Shown here one piece after another: positions 46,106-53,757 of a DNA stretch of 60,490 bases. The DNA lies in the NCBI GenBank assembly GCA_016875735.1, contig VGOW01000019.1:1-60490 (forward strand), written 5' to 3'. The translations under genes were made by a program, and so were the position numbers. The DNA comes from Chloroflexota bacterium. GTDB lineage: Bacteria; Chloroflexota; Anaerolineae; Anaerolineales; VGOW01. Every line of letters begins with the position of its first letter. Position 1 is the first letter of the stretch. The notes under the pieces are model-generated. The model did no database searches and was not told the DNA's origin. It saw only the letters and a program-made list of their open reading frames with translations.

Positions 46106-46855
46106 TCACTCCAGCCCCGCCACAAATTTCCTCATCGCCTCTGTCACCTCATCTGCCTGCTCCAGCATCACCATATGCCCTGCGCCGGGAAACAACCGCA
46201 GCTGTGCGCCCGGAATCTGCTCGGCCAAGTAGCGCGAGTATTTCTCCGGCGTCATTTTGTCGTCGGCGCCCCCGATCACCAACGTTGGGGTTTTGATCTG
46301 GCTCACGCGATCCCTCACGTCGAACACATTGCACGCCGCGTAATCGGAAGCCAGCACTTCCGGGTTTGCTTGCAGCAATCGCTTGCGCGCCTCGTCGAGG
46401 ATGACTGCGGGCGTGCCCGCCCCAAAGCACCACTCGATGATCAGATTCAGTGTGCCCTCGCGATCAACTTTCAACCGCTCGACGATGCGCGGATTCACTT
46501 TAAGCCGCGCGCCCGTGCCCACCAGCACCATGCCTGCCAACCGGTCGGCGTATTCCAGCGCGAATAGTTGGGCAATCGCTCCGCCCATCGAGTGGCCGGC
46601 CACCACTGCTTTGTCGATCTTCAATTCATCAAACCATCGCGCGATGGCCGCCGCAAACTCGGCCACACTGCCGCACGACTCTCCGCCGCTCTGTCCGTGC
46701 CCCGGCAGATCAACGGCCAGCACTCGCATCTCGGCGTGATGCCGCAATTGGCGCGGCCAACTCATGTGCGTTCCGCCCGCGCCGTGAATCAGCGCCAGCG
46801 GATATTTGCTGACGCCTTTGGACTCGGTGAAGAAAATCGGGCCGCGTTTGGGCAT
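46106..46855 (-). CDS. Alpha/beta hydrolase
   Basis: 249 residues. Oxyanion HG motif (LALIHGAGGTHMSW), nucleophile elbow GHSMGG (S89), acid in IGGADDKMTP (D near 201) and catalytic His in GAGHMVMLEQ (near 229). The closest types are esterase-like or haloalkane-dehalogenase-like hydrolases. No substrate can be named. It has no signal peptide, so it is cytosolic. Its ATG overlaps the stop of the upstream LysM protein gene by 1 bp (TAATG), so they are translationally coupled. Confidence 0.9.
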   Translation of the reverse strand: MPKRGPIFFTESKGVSKYPLALIHGAGGTHMSWPRQLRHHAEMRVLAVDLPGHGQSGGESCGSVAEFAAAIARWFDELKIDKAVVAGHSMGGAIAQLFALEYADRLAGMVLVGTGARLKVNPRIVERLKVDREGTLNLIIEWCFGAGTPAVILDEARKRLLQANPEVLASDYAACNVFDVRDRVSQIKTPTLVIGGADDKMTPEKYSRYLAEQIPGAQLRLFPGAGHMVMLEQADEVTEAMRKFVAGLE

Positions 46856-47520
46856 TACGGGATCACCAAAACCTGGCCGACCCGCAGCAGGTTGGGGTCT
46901 TTGATTTTGTTGGCGACGACCAACGCATTCACCGTCACCCCGAAACGAGCCACGATCCGCGACAGCGTGTCGCCCGGTTTCACCGTGTGCGTCCGGGTCG
47001 TTGACGGAGTCGGCGCAATCGACGCGCCGCCGGTTGTGTCGGAGACGCCCGGCAGAATAAAGTTGGCGGACTCACCAGTCGCGGTCAAATTGTTCGTCAC
47101 CGAGAATTCACCCTTCCCCAAATAACTCACCGCCACTTTTCCATCGCTCGTGACGGATTGGCGAGCGCCCGCGCCGCTTGCGGCCAACGCCACCAACGCC
47201 GATTTGGCGATGCCGCCCAACTTCTTGCCTGTGTGGGTGTAGGGCTGAATCTCTTGCAAGTCGGCGATCTCGTAAACGATGATCTTGTTTGCGTTGCCGT
47301 TCAACCGTTTGCCGCTTTCGGTTTCGCAGGCGTCGCCGATTCCGTCGTGGTTGCTGTCTTCCTGTCCGGGGTTCGCAACCGACGGGCAGTTGTCAATCGG
47401 ATTCGCAATCCCGTCGCCGTCGGTGTCGGCCAGCGCACGAGCCGCGCCGACGGGCGTGAACGCCGCGAAGGCGCTCACGAGCAATGCCGCAAAGATCCGT
47501 CGAGTAATTTTGGAAAACAT
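46855..47520 (-). CDS. Secreted protein with calcium-binding TSP3-like repeat and LysM domain
   Basis: 221 residues from ATG 47520, preceded by AGGAGAG. Signal peptide (1-30, ending ARALA). A thrombospondin-type-3-like calcium loop region (DTDGDGIANPIDNCPSVANP then DSNHDGIGDACE, about 31-65) is followed by a basic, possibly beta-rich middle (about 70-150) with KLGGIAKSALVALA. A C-terminal LysM domain (HTVKPGDTLSRIVARFGVTV to LLRVGQVLVIP, about 175-221) should bind peptidoglycan or other glucosaminyl polymers. It is coupled to the hydrolase gene. The middle region belongs to no family I know. Confidence 0.8.
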   Translation of the reverse strand: MFSKITRRIFAALLVSAFAAFTPVGAARALADTDGDGIANPIDNCPSVANPGQEDSNHDGIGDACETESGKRLNGNANKIIVYEIADLQEIQPYTHTGKKLGGIAKSALVALAASGAGARQSVTSDGKVAVSYLGKGEFSVTNNLTATGESANFILPGVSDTTGGASIAPTPSTTRTHTVKPGDTLSRIVARFGVTVNALVVANKIKDPNLLRVGQVLVIP

Positions 47521-47558
47521 GTTTCTCTCCTCTCGTTGCGAACGCAGAGCATGTTCGA

Positions 47559-48485
47559 TCACGCCCCACCCTTCGTTGCCAGCCAGCGCTCCGCCGAAAT
47601 GGCCGCTTGGCAACCTTGCCCCGCCGACGACACGGCTTGCCGATAAATCGGGTCCTGCGCCTCGCCCGCCGCAAACACGCCCTCCACCGACGTTTGCATC
47701 AATCTATCGGTGACGATGAAACTGTTCTCGTCCATCGCCAACTGCCCCGCGAACAATTGCGTGTTGGGAAAGTGGCCGATGAACACAAACACGCCGTCGG
47801 CTCTCAGGGACTCCGCCTTCCCTGTTCGCACATTTTTCACCCTCACCTCTTGCACCGCGCCATCGCCTCTGATCTCCTCGATCACCGTCTCCCACACAAA
47901 CTCGATCTTCGGATTCTCATTGACGCACGCTTTGAGAAACTCACCGGCTCGCAATGACTCGCGGCGATGGACGACGCGCACCCGCTCGGCGTATTTGGTG
48001 AGAAACAAACTTTCCTGCAGTGCCGAATCGCCGCCGCCCACCACCAGCGCCTCTTTGCCTTTGAAAAAGAAGCCGTCGCACGTGGCGCAATACGACACGC
48101 CCCGCCCGATGAATTCCTCTTCGCCGGGGATGCCCAGCCGTTTGGCCGACGCGCCCGTGGCCACGATCACCGCTTTCGCCCGGCGCTCGGCGATATACGT
48201 TCTGACGACAAACGGCGAGCCGTGAGCAAAATCCACTTCGGTTACCGAACTGTATTCGAACCGCGCCCCAAACTTCTCGGCTTGCGCTTTCATCTTGTCG
48301 GCCAATTCGGGGCCGAGGATGGAATCGAAGCCGGGATAGTTTTCGACTTCGCTGGTGATGGCGATCTGCCCGCCGAGTTCGTTGCCGGTGATGACCAACG
48401 GGCTGAGGTTGGCCCGCGCCGCATACAGCGCGGCGGTCAGCCCTGCCGGGCCAGCGCCGATGATGATGAGAGACTCTTCTTCCAT
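47559..48485 (-). CDS. trxB: Thioredoxin reductase
   Basis: 308 residues. FAD-binding [15 protein letters not shown] at the N-terminus, redox pair CATC (C133, C136) in [19 protein letters not shown]-binding [19 protein letters not shown] with HRRESLRA, and [26 protein letters not shown] near the end. The usual GDV/GDC of the FAD-binding end is GEA here, a small change. It keeps thioredoxin reduced using NADPH. No thioredoxin gene is adjacent, though a redoxin lies far upstream. It is followed by the LysM gene on the same strand. Confidence 0.95.
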   Translation of the reverse strand: MEEESLIIIGAGPAGLTAALYAARANLSPLVITGNELGGQIAITSEVENYPGFDSILGPELADKMKAQAEKFGARFEYSSVTEVDFAHGSPFVVRTYIAERRAKAVIVATGASAKRLGIPGEEEFIGRGVSYCATCDGFFFKGKEALVVGGGDSALQESLFLTKYAERVRVVHRRESLRAGEFLKACVNENPKIEFVWETVIEEIRGDGAVQEVRVKNVRTGKAESLRADGVFVFIGHFPNTQLFAGQLAMDENSFIVTDRLMQTSVEGVFAAGEAQDPIYRQAVSSAGQGCQAAISAERWLATKGGA

Positions 48486-48638
48486 AAGGGATCAGCGCTC
48501 TTGATTGAATTCAAGAAATCTGAGTTGACTGCCCACGAATACGGAACGAGTGAACGAATGGCTTGCAGCCTGCGGGGAATTCGTTTATTCGTTGACAGGC
48601 TTCTCTGAGATTATGCCACAGAGGAAGATTGGGGGGAA

Positions 48639-48884
48639 CTACTTTTCGTCGGGGTGTTTGAATCCGGCTTGCTCGGCGATGATGTTGAGCAAAGTGACCG
48701 TTGCGCCGCGGGGGCGATAGATTCCCTTTTCCCACTCGGAGACGGTTTGCTGGCGGACGCCGAGTCGGTCGGCGAAGGTTTGCTGAGTCATGCCCAAAAA
48801 GGCGCGCAGGGCTTTCATGCGGGCGGCGTCCCACTGACGGCGGGCTTTGGGGGGAATGCGGCGCTTGGGCACGGCAGTCGGCAT
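48639..48884 (-). CDS. XRE-family helix-turn-helix regulator
   Basis: 81 residues. The HTH_3 fold occupies about 22-75: MKALRAFLGMTQQTFADRLGVRQQTVSEWEKG with the recognition helix in VRQQTVSEWE. The N-terminus is basic (PKRRIPPKARRQWDAAR). It is short enough to be a simple DNA-binding repressor, or the antitoxin of a pair, but no partner toxin is adjacent. A TACAAT box ends 8 nt before the ATG. The adjoining upstream gene is a sensor kinase on the same strand. Confidence 0.87.
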   Translation of the reverse strand: MPTAVPKRRIPPKARRQWDAARMKALRAFLGMTQQTFADRLGVRQQTVSEWEKGIYRPRGATVTLLNIIAEQAGFKHPDEK

Positions 48885-48892
48885 AACCGACG

Positions 48893-48898
48893 ATTGTA
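48893..48898 (-). promoter_or_regulatory. -10 box 8 nt before the XRE gene start
   Basis: TACAAT on the minus strand, 8 nt from the ATG at 48884, fitting a leaderless or near-leaderless mRNA. Confidence 0.45.
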
Positions 48899-48927
48899 TT
48901 CGAACTCAGAAAACGGGCAAATCGGAA

Positions 48928-50679
48928 TCACGCGCCCAACTTCTCGCGCGCTTCATCGGTGAGGGGAACGAGAACGGTGATCTTGGTACCCCGGCCCGGC
49001 GCGGAGTCCAAATGGAGGACGCCGTTTACCAGCTCGGTGCGTTCGCGCATGTTGACCATGCCCAGACTGCCGCGCGTCTCGTACGATCCGGTGACTGCGC
49101 CTACGTCGAAGCCCACGCCGTCATCGTGAATCTCCAGCGCGCAAATTTCGGGCGCGATCAATTTGATGCGCACCCAAATGTGTTCGGCTTCGGCGTGCTT
49201 GCGCGCATTGCCCACCGCCTCTTCGGCAATGTAAAAGAGCACGCCCTGCGCGTGAACGTCCAACTTTTCGGCGGCTTCGGGCTGGGCCTCGACGATGACG
49301 TTGAGGTTGTAGTTCTCTTTCATCTTGTCGGCCAGCGATTCGAGCGCCGCGCCGAGCCCCTGAGTCTCCAGCACCAACGGGCGCAGGGTGAACAGCATAT
49401 GCCGAATCTCTTTGGTGGTGCGCCGCGCCAGTTCTTCCACTTTGTAGAGTTCTTTGGTGGCGTTCTTTGGATCGCGCTCAAGCAGGCGGCGGATGTAGTT
49501 GGCGCGCATGGCGATGGCGGCCACCGATTGGGTGGGGCCGTCGTGCAGATCGCGAGCCAGTTTCTTGCGCGCGTCCTCTTCCACTTCCACAATGCGCTCT
49601 TTCTCTTGCACAAGTTTTTGATACAGTTTGGCGTTTTGCAAAGCGATGATGGTGTGCTTGCAGATGGCTTCCAGCAGTTCGATGTGATCGAGATCGAAGA
49701 AGTCGGGGCGGGGGTGAGCAAACAGCATCACGCCGTAAGTATCCAACCCCGATTGGAGGGGGATGGCCATGATGGTTCGGCAGGCGCGCAAGGCAACCAC
49801 TGCGCCGAGTTCCGGGTCGCGGAAGGGTTCGGCCGACAGCATGGCTTCGCCGTGATTGATGGCTTCGGCCAGCACGCCGCGCTTTGCGGCCAGGGACACT
49901 TTTTGATCGGGGTTGGTGAAGCGGCGCGAGGTGGCTACGCGGAGCATTCCATCGCGGAACAGCAACGCGGCGCTCACCATTTGTGAGGCGGCGCCCCTGG
50001 TGTCCGAGACCACGGCGGTGCTGCGGTCGAGGGCGGCGTCGAGCACGCGCTCGTAGTTGGTAGTCACGCTCACGAGCGAGGCCATGTCGTAAATGGCGCG
50101 GGCCTGCTCGCGCACGTGTTTGATGCGTTTCTCTTCGGCATCGCGTTCGGCGTGAGTGCGTTTGATGGCGGCGATCTTGATCTGCTCGCTCAACAGGCCG
50201 GTGAGCAGGGCGCCGCCGAGCAGAAGCGCGATCTCTGGGAGGAGAGCCAGCAAGCGAGTTTGATCGGCTTGGCCGAAAGCGTACAACTGCCCGATGTTTG
50301 CGGCGGAGATGATGACGGCCACAAAGGCTCCGGTGAGCCAGTGGTAGCGGAGCGCGGCGGTGAGCGCCGGGAAGGCGGCCGCCCACAGAGCAATGTCCGG
50401 CGGCCAGCCCATCGCCCAATACACGGCAATAGCGAAGATGCTATCCGCCACTATCGTCACCGGCGCAATGAAATTGATCCCTGCTTGGGCGATCAGCAAA
50501 AGCGCGACGATGATGTCGTAAACGGCGAAGAGGCCGAAGGCGGCGAGGGCGGCGGTGTTGCCGAGAGGGCGTTGAGGGTTGTTGATGAAGTGATAGGCGA
50601 CGAGACTGCCCAAGAGAATCCAGCGCAGGAAGAACAATGACCAGTCGGCCTGCAAGACGCTTCGAGTCGCGCGTTTCAT
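48928..50679 (-). CDS. NarL-type sensor histidine kinase with GAF domain
   Basis: 583 residues. Six or so membrane spans (1-167) are followed by a coiled linker and a GAF domain (about 200-355, IMAIPLQSGLDTYGVMLFAHP). The HisKA_3 segment has RKKLARDLHDGPTQSVAAIA (H379). The HATPase is complete: VLFYIAEEAVGNARKHAEAE, LEIHDDGVGFDV, GSLGMVNMRERTELVNG and SAPGRGTKITVLVPL. It phosphorylates a LuxR/NarL-type response regulator, but none is adjacent. It lies 31 bp downstream of the cyclic-nucleotide-type kinase gene on the same strand, so both may feed one pathway. Confidence 0.93.
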   Translation of the reverse strand: MKRATRSVLQADWSLFFLRWILLGSLVAYHFINNPQRPLGNTAALAAFGLFAVYDIIVALLLIAQAGINFIAPVTIVADSIFAIAVYWAMGWPPDIALWAAAFPALTAALRYHWLTGAFVAVIISAANIGQLYAFGQADQTRLLALLPEIALLLGGALLTGLLSEQIKIAAIKRTHAERDAEEKRIKHVREQARAIYDMASLVSVTTNYERVLDAALDRSTAVVSDTRGAASQMVSAALLFRDGMLRVATSRRFTNPDQKVSLAAKRGVLAEAINHGEAMLSAEPFRDPELGAVVALRACRTIMAIPLQSGLDTYGVMLFAHPRPDFFDLDHIELLEAICKHTIIALQNAKLYQKLVQEKERIVEVEEDARKKLARDLHDGPTQSVAAIAMRANYIRRLLERDPKNATKELYKVEELARRTTKEIRHMLFTLRPLVLETQGLGAALESLADKMKENYNLNVIVEAQPEAAEKLDVHAQGVLFYIAEEAVGNARKHAEAEHIWVRIKLIAPEICALEIHDDGVGFDVGAVTGSYETRGSLGMVNMRERTELVNGVLHLDSAPGRGTKITVLVPLTDEAREKLGA

Positions 50680-50710
50680 AACGGTGGGACGGCAGGTTCG
50701 CGGGAATCGT

Positions 50711-51937
50711 TTACGCCGCAGGCGGGTTCAACGGCAATTGCAGATAGAACGTGCTGCCGGGAAAGTGTGTTTCGTCGTGGCCGGCGCTTTCGACCCAAAT
50801 TTTGCCGCCGTGCGCGCGCGCCACGCCGCGCGCAATAGCCAACCCCAACCCCGGGCCGCCGCCTTTGAATGCCGTTTTGCTGGAGGAGTGCAATGCCACC
50901 GATCCCACCTGATAAAACTTTTCGAAGATCAATTCCTGATGCTCGGAATCGAGTCCGATGCCGGTGTCTTTGATGCTCACCTCGACGCCTGGCCGATCCC
51001 GTTCCATTTTCACCGGGCGGGTGCGGATGGTGATTTGGCCGCCGTCGGGCGTGTATTTAATGGCATTCATGATGAGATGATAGAGAGCCTTCTGCACCAG
51101 CGTGGGGTCGGCGTTGATCATGGGGGTGTCCTCGGCGTGCTCGACGGAGGCGGCGATGTTGCGCTCGGCGAAGCCTTTGCTGAAATCGTGCACGACTTCG
51201 TTGACCACGCTGCGGATGGGCACCGGCGAGGGCACGATGCGCAGGGTGTCGTTGTCGATGCGGGTCACGTCGAGCATCATGTTCACGATTTCGTGCATCC
51301 GCTCCGCGCCTTTGTTGATCCCGTCCATGATCTCGGCGATGGCCGCGTTGTCTTTCATCTGCGGCAGGGATTTCATCACGTTGACGTAGCCTTTGAGCAC
51401 AGTGAGAGGGGTGCGTAGTTCGTGCGCGGCCACTTGAATGAATTCCAGTTTATTGCGGTCGAGCACGCGCAGGAGTTTGTTGGTGCGCTGGAGGTCTTGA
51501 ATCGCCATTTGATCGTTGGCGCGCATGCGGCTGAGGGTGGTGCGAATGATGCTGAGGGCCATACGCGGGCTGCGGCGGAGCATGGACTCGAAATCGCTCT
51601 TGCCCATCTCCAGCACCGTGCATTCGGTGACGGCGCGCACGGTGGCGGCGCGCGGCGCGTTTTGGATGAGGGCCATCTCGCCCACGAAGTCGCCCGGCCC
51701 GGCGTTGCGCAGCACCCGCTCGCTCTCGTGATCGCTGATCTTCTTGGTGATCACTGCCTGCCCGTCGGCGACGATGTAAAAGACTTCCTCGAAGGCGCCT
51801 TCCCGGCAGAGGATGTGCCCTTCGGGATACGAGGTGAGGTGAGTCAATTTTGCCAGATCGCTCAACTCGTCGTCGGTCAGGCCGTCGAATGTTTGTTTGA
51901 GGATGGCGATCTTGTCGATGATGTGAGTGTCGGGCAT
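50711..51937 (-). CDS. Soluble histidine kinase with cyclic-nucleotide-binding sensor domain
   Basis: 408 residues from ATG 51937. An N-terminal cNMP/Crp-type domain (about 8-130: GHILCREGAFEEVFYIVADGQAVI and PGDFVGEMALIQNAPRAATVRA) contains the GEMALI...PRAATV phosphate-binding cassette. A helical linker follows, then HisKA (FIQVAAHELRTPLTVLKGYV, H172) and HATPase (ALYHLIMNAIKYTPDGG, DTGIGLDSEHQELIFEKFYQ, GGGPGLGLAIARGVARAHGG). There are no membrane spans, so it is a cytosolic kinase perhaps tuned by cAMP or cGMP. This domain pairing is uncommon. A TATACT box lies 10 nt before the ATG. Confidence 0.92.
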   Translation of the reverse strand: MPDTHIIDKIAILKQTFDGLTDDELSDLAKLTHLTSYPEGHILCREGAFEEVFYIVADGQAVITKKISDHESERVLRNAGPGDFVGEMALIQNAPRAATVRAVTECTVLEMGKSDFESMLRRSPRMALSIIRTTLSRMRANDQMAIQDLQRTNKLLRVLDRNKLEFIQVAAHELRTPLTVLKGYVNVMKSLPQMKDNAAIAEIMDGINKGAERMHEIVNMMLDVTRIDNDTLRIVPSPVPIRSVVNEVVHDFSKGFAERNIAASVEHAEDTPMINADPTLVQKALYHLIMNAIKYTPDGGQITIRTRPVKMERDRPGVEVSIKDTGIGLDSEHQELIFEKFYQVGSVALHSSSKTAFKGGGPGLGLAIARGVARAHGGKIWVESAGHDETHFPGSTFYLQLPLNPPAA

Positions 51938-51947
51938 AGAAGGCCAC

Positions 51948-51953
51948 AGTATA
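51948..51953 (-). promoter_or_regulatory. -10-like box before the cNMP-type kinase
   Basis: TATACT on the minus strand, 10 nt from the ATG at 51937, leaving a leader of only a few nucleotides. Confidence 0.45.
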
Positions 51954-52044
51954 GCCGCGAGCGCGGCGGCGAGCAAACTTGGCCGAAGTATAACGCAGAT
52001 TGCGGGCTGCCTCGGATACAGGATTGTTGTAAAATTATCTCAGC

Positions 52045-52081
52045 GCGCAGGACGGCCAATGCTTTCACGGCCTCCCTGCGC
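52045..52081 (+). other. Leader hairpin upstream of the DUF3105 gene
   Basis: GCGCAGG (52045-52051) pairs with CCTGCGC (52075-52081), with an inner GGCC/GGCC stem (52054-52057 with 52069-52072) and an 11-nt loop. No T-run, so not a terminator. It could be an RNA control element. A possible -10 TAAAAT lies just upstream near 52030. Confidence 0.4.
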
Positions 52082-52106
52082 TTCATTCTCTCTGCGAGGA
52101 CACTCG

Positions 52107-52721
52107 ATGACCAAAAGAAAATTGGCGCGTGAGAACGCGCTCGCTCAACAGCAACGGCAGGCCATGATCCGAAACGCCGCCATCGCCGTCGTCGCCATTT
52201 TCGTCCTCGGCGGCGGACTCTGGTACGTGATCGGCGAAACACGGAAGGGCGAACAAGACAAGCTGCGCCCCGACACCAACCCCAACGAACAAGTCATCGC
52301 CGACGAAGGGCGCGGCCACGTCGCCGAAGGGACAACCGTGAACTATCAGCATTACCCGCCGTCGTCGGGCCAGCACTTTGAGAGGACTGCGCCCTACGGC
52401 TTTTACGAGGAAGCCGTCGCCGATGGATTCTGGCTCCACAATTTGGAGCACGGCGACATCGTGATCCTTTACAACTGCCCCAACGGGTGCGCCGACCTGC
52501 AAGACAAGATTCGCGCCCTCCTCCAAAACGCGCCTCAGCGCCGATGCAATTTGGTGCGACTGCTTGCCCTGCCGTATTCCAAAGGGATGGCGACTCCGAT
52601 CTCGGCGCTGGCCTGGGGCCGCCAACTCGACCTCGCCGAATTCGACGAAGAGGCCATCCTCAATTTCTACAAGCGCTACGAAGATCGCGGCCCCGAACTT
52701 TTGCCCTGCCCCGGTACGTGA
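52107..52721 (+). CDS. DUF3105 membrane-anchored protein
   Basis: 204 residues from ATG 52107 with GCGAGGA upstream. A charged N-terminus (TKRKLARENALAQQQRQ) and one membrane span (about 22-42) lead into the DUF3105 outer domain: YQHYPPSSGQHFERTAPYGFYEE, WLHNLEHGDIVILYNCPNGCADL and SALAWGRQLDLAEFDEEAILNFYKRYEDRGPE. Family members are widespread in Actinobacteria and Chloroflexota. The function is unknown, though conserved His and Cys hint at metal or cofactor binding. It overlaps a possible GTG start of the dus gene, so the two are probably co-transcribed. Confidence 0.9.
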   Translation: MTKRKLARENALAQQQRQAMIRNAAIAVVAIFVLGGGLWYVIGETRKGEQDKLRPDTNPNEQVIADEGRGHVAEGTTVNYQHYPPSSGQHFERTAPYGFYEEAVADGFWLHNLEHGDIVILYNCPNGCADLQDKIRALLQNAPQRRCNLVRLLALPYSKGMATPISALAWGRQLDLAEFDEEAILNFYKRYEDRGPELLPCPGT

Positions 52722-52723
52722 GC

Positions 52724-53743
52724 ATGATCCAGCAATTCTCCGTCCGGCACATCCCCATCTTCGGCGACGCCATCCTCTCGCCGATGGACGGATTCTCGGA
52801 CATGCCCTTTCGCCTGATCTGCCGCGAACTCGGCTCGGCCATGAGTTACACCGAGTTCGTGTCGGTGGATGAACTGTCGCACAACGTCAAACGCGCGCAC
52901 CGCAAACTCCAATTCGATCCATCGGAACGCCCGATGACCTTTCAGCTGTACGGCCACGACGAAGATCGACTCGTGGAGGCCGCCTCTCGCGTGGAGCAGT
53001 TGGGCCCGGACATCATTGATCTCAATATGGGCTGTTGGGTGAACAGCATTTCGAATCGCGGCGCGGGGGCGGGGCTTCTGCGCGAACCGGCAAAGATCGC
53101 CCGCATCTTCACCCGGCTCACTCAGACTCTCCGTGTTCCGGTCACGGGGAAGATTCGGCTGGGGTGGGAGGCGGCGGCGCGCAACTATCTCGAAGTGGCG
53201 CGTGTGCTCGAAGAGAGCGGCGCGTCGCTCATTGCCGTGCATGGGCGGACGAAGGCGCAGGGCTACAGAGGCGAAGCGGACTGGGAGGCGATTGGCGAGG
53301 TGAAGGCCGCCGTGAGAATTCCGGTGGTGGGCAGTGGCGATGTCAAAACGGTTGCGGACATCGAACGGATGAAGCGCCGCGCCGGAGTCGATGCGGTGAT
53401 GATCGGCCGGGCGGCCATCGGCAACCCGTGGATCTTCGCCCGCAAAGAACGGAACGAGGTGGCGCGGGGAGAAATCGTTGCGCTGATGAGGCGGCATCTC
53501 GCTCTCAATGTTGGCTTCTACGGTGAAGAGGGCGGAGTCGTTCTCTTCCGCAAGCACGCCGCGCGCTACATCCCCGAAGATGCCGCGAGCCGATCCTTCC
53601 GCATTGCCATGCTCACCGTCAAGAGCCGCGCCGAACTTGACATCCTCATCGCTCGATACGAAGCCGGAGAGTCATTCACCACAGAGAACACTGAGCGCAC
53701 AGAGATTCCTGAAGCATCTTTGGTTGCTCAGTGGTCTCCGTGA
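52724..53743 (+). CDS. tRNA-dihydrouridine synthase (first copy)
   Basis: 339 residues from ATG 52724, aligned with the start of its paralog (GTG 52718 is possible). FMN-binding TIM barrel: SPMDGFSDMPFRLICRELG, TFQLYGHDED, DIIDLNMGCW, then VTGKIRLGW, LIAVHGRTKAQGY, PVVGSGDV and DAVMIGRAAIGNPW. It reduces uridine in tRNA. The usual GCP after LNMG is GCW here, followed by VNSISNRGAGAGLL where the catalytic Cys loop (CPxxxV) normally lies, so that loop has lost the standard Cys-Pro context. The last 23 residues (FTTENTERTEIPEASLVAQW) are encoded by a dispersed repeat. A 286-bp block is identical to the next gene. Confidence 0.9.
   Translation: MIQQFSVRHIPIFGDAILSPMDGFSDMPFRLICRELGSAMSYTEFVSVDELSHNVKRAHRKLQFDPSERPMTFQLYGHDEDRLVEAASRVEQLGPDIIDLNMGCWVNSISNRGAGAGLLREPAKIARIFTRLTQTLRVPVTGKIRLGWEAAARNYLEVARVLEESGASLIAVHGRTKAQGYRGEADWEAIGEVKAAVRIPVVGSGDVKTVADIERMKRRAGVDAVMIGRAAIGNPWIFARKERNEVARGEIVALMRRHLALNVGFYGEEGGVVLFRKHAARYIPEDAASRSFRIAMLTVKSRAELDILIARYEAGESFTTENTERTEIPEASLVAQWSP
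53059..53344 (+). repeat. 286-bp tract identical to 54093-54378 (copy 1)
   Basis: Direct repeat within the two dus genes at an offset of 1034 bp, read as 286 of 286 bases identical and ending abruptly on both sides. This points to gene conversion. Confidence 0.95.
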
Positions 53744-53754
53744 TCTCGATGGTG
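53676..53754. repeat. Dispersed repeat, CACCACAGAGAACACTGAGC / GCTCAGTGGTCTCCGTGATC type
   Basis: Inverted outer words (ACACTGAGC and GCTCAGTGG). It supplies the 3' end of the first dus gene and reaches the start region of the second. Its right half matches the reverse complement of 5742-5760. Confidence 0.7.
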
Positions 53755-53757
53755 AAC

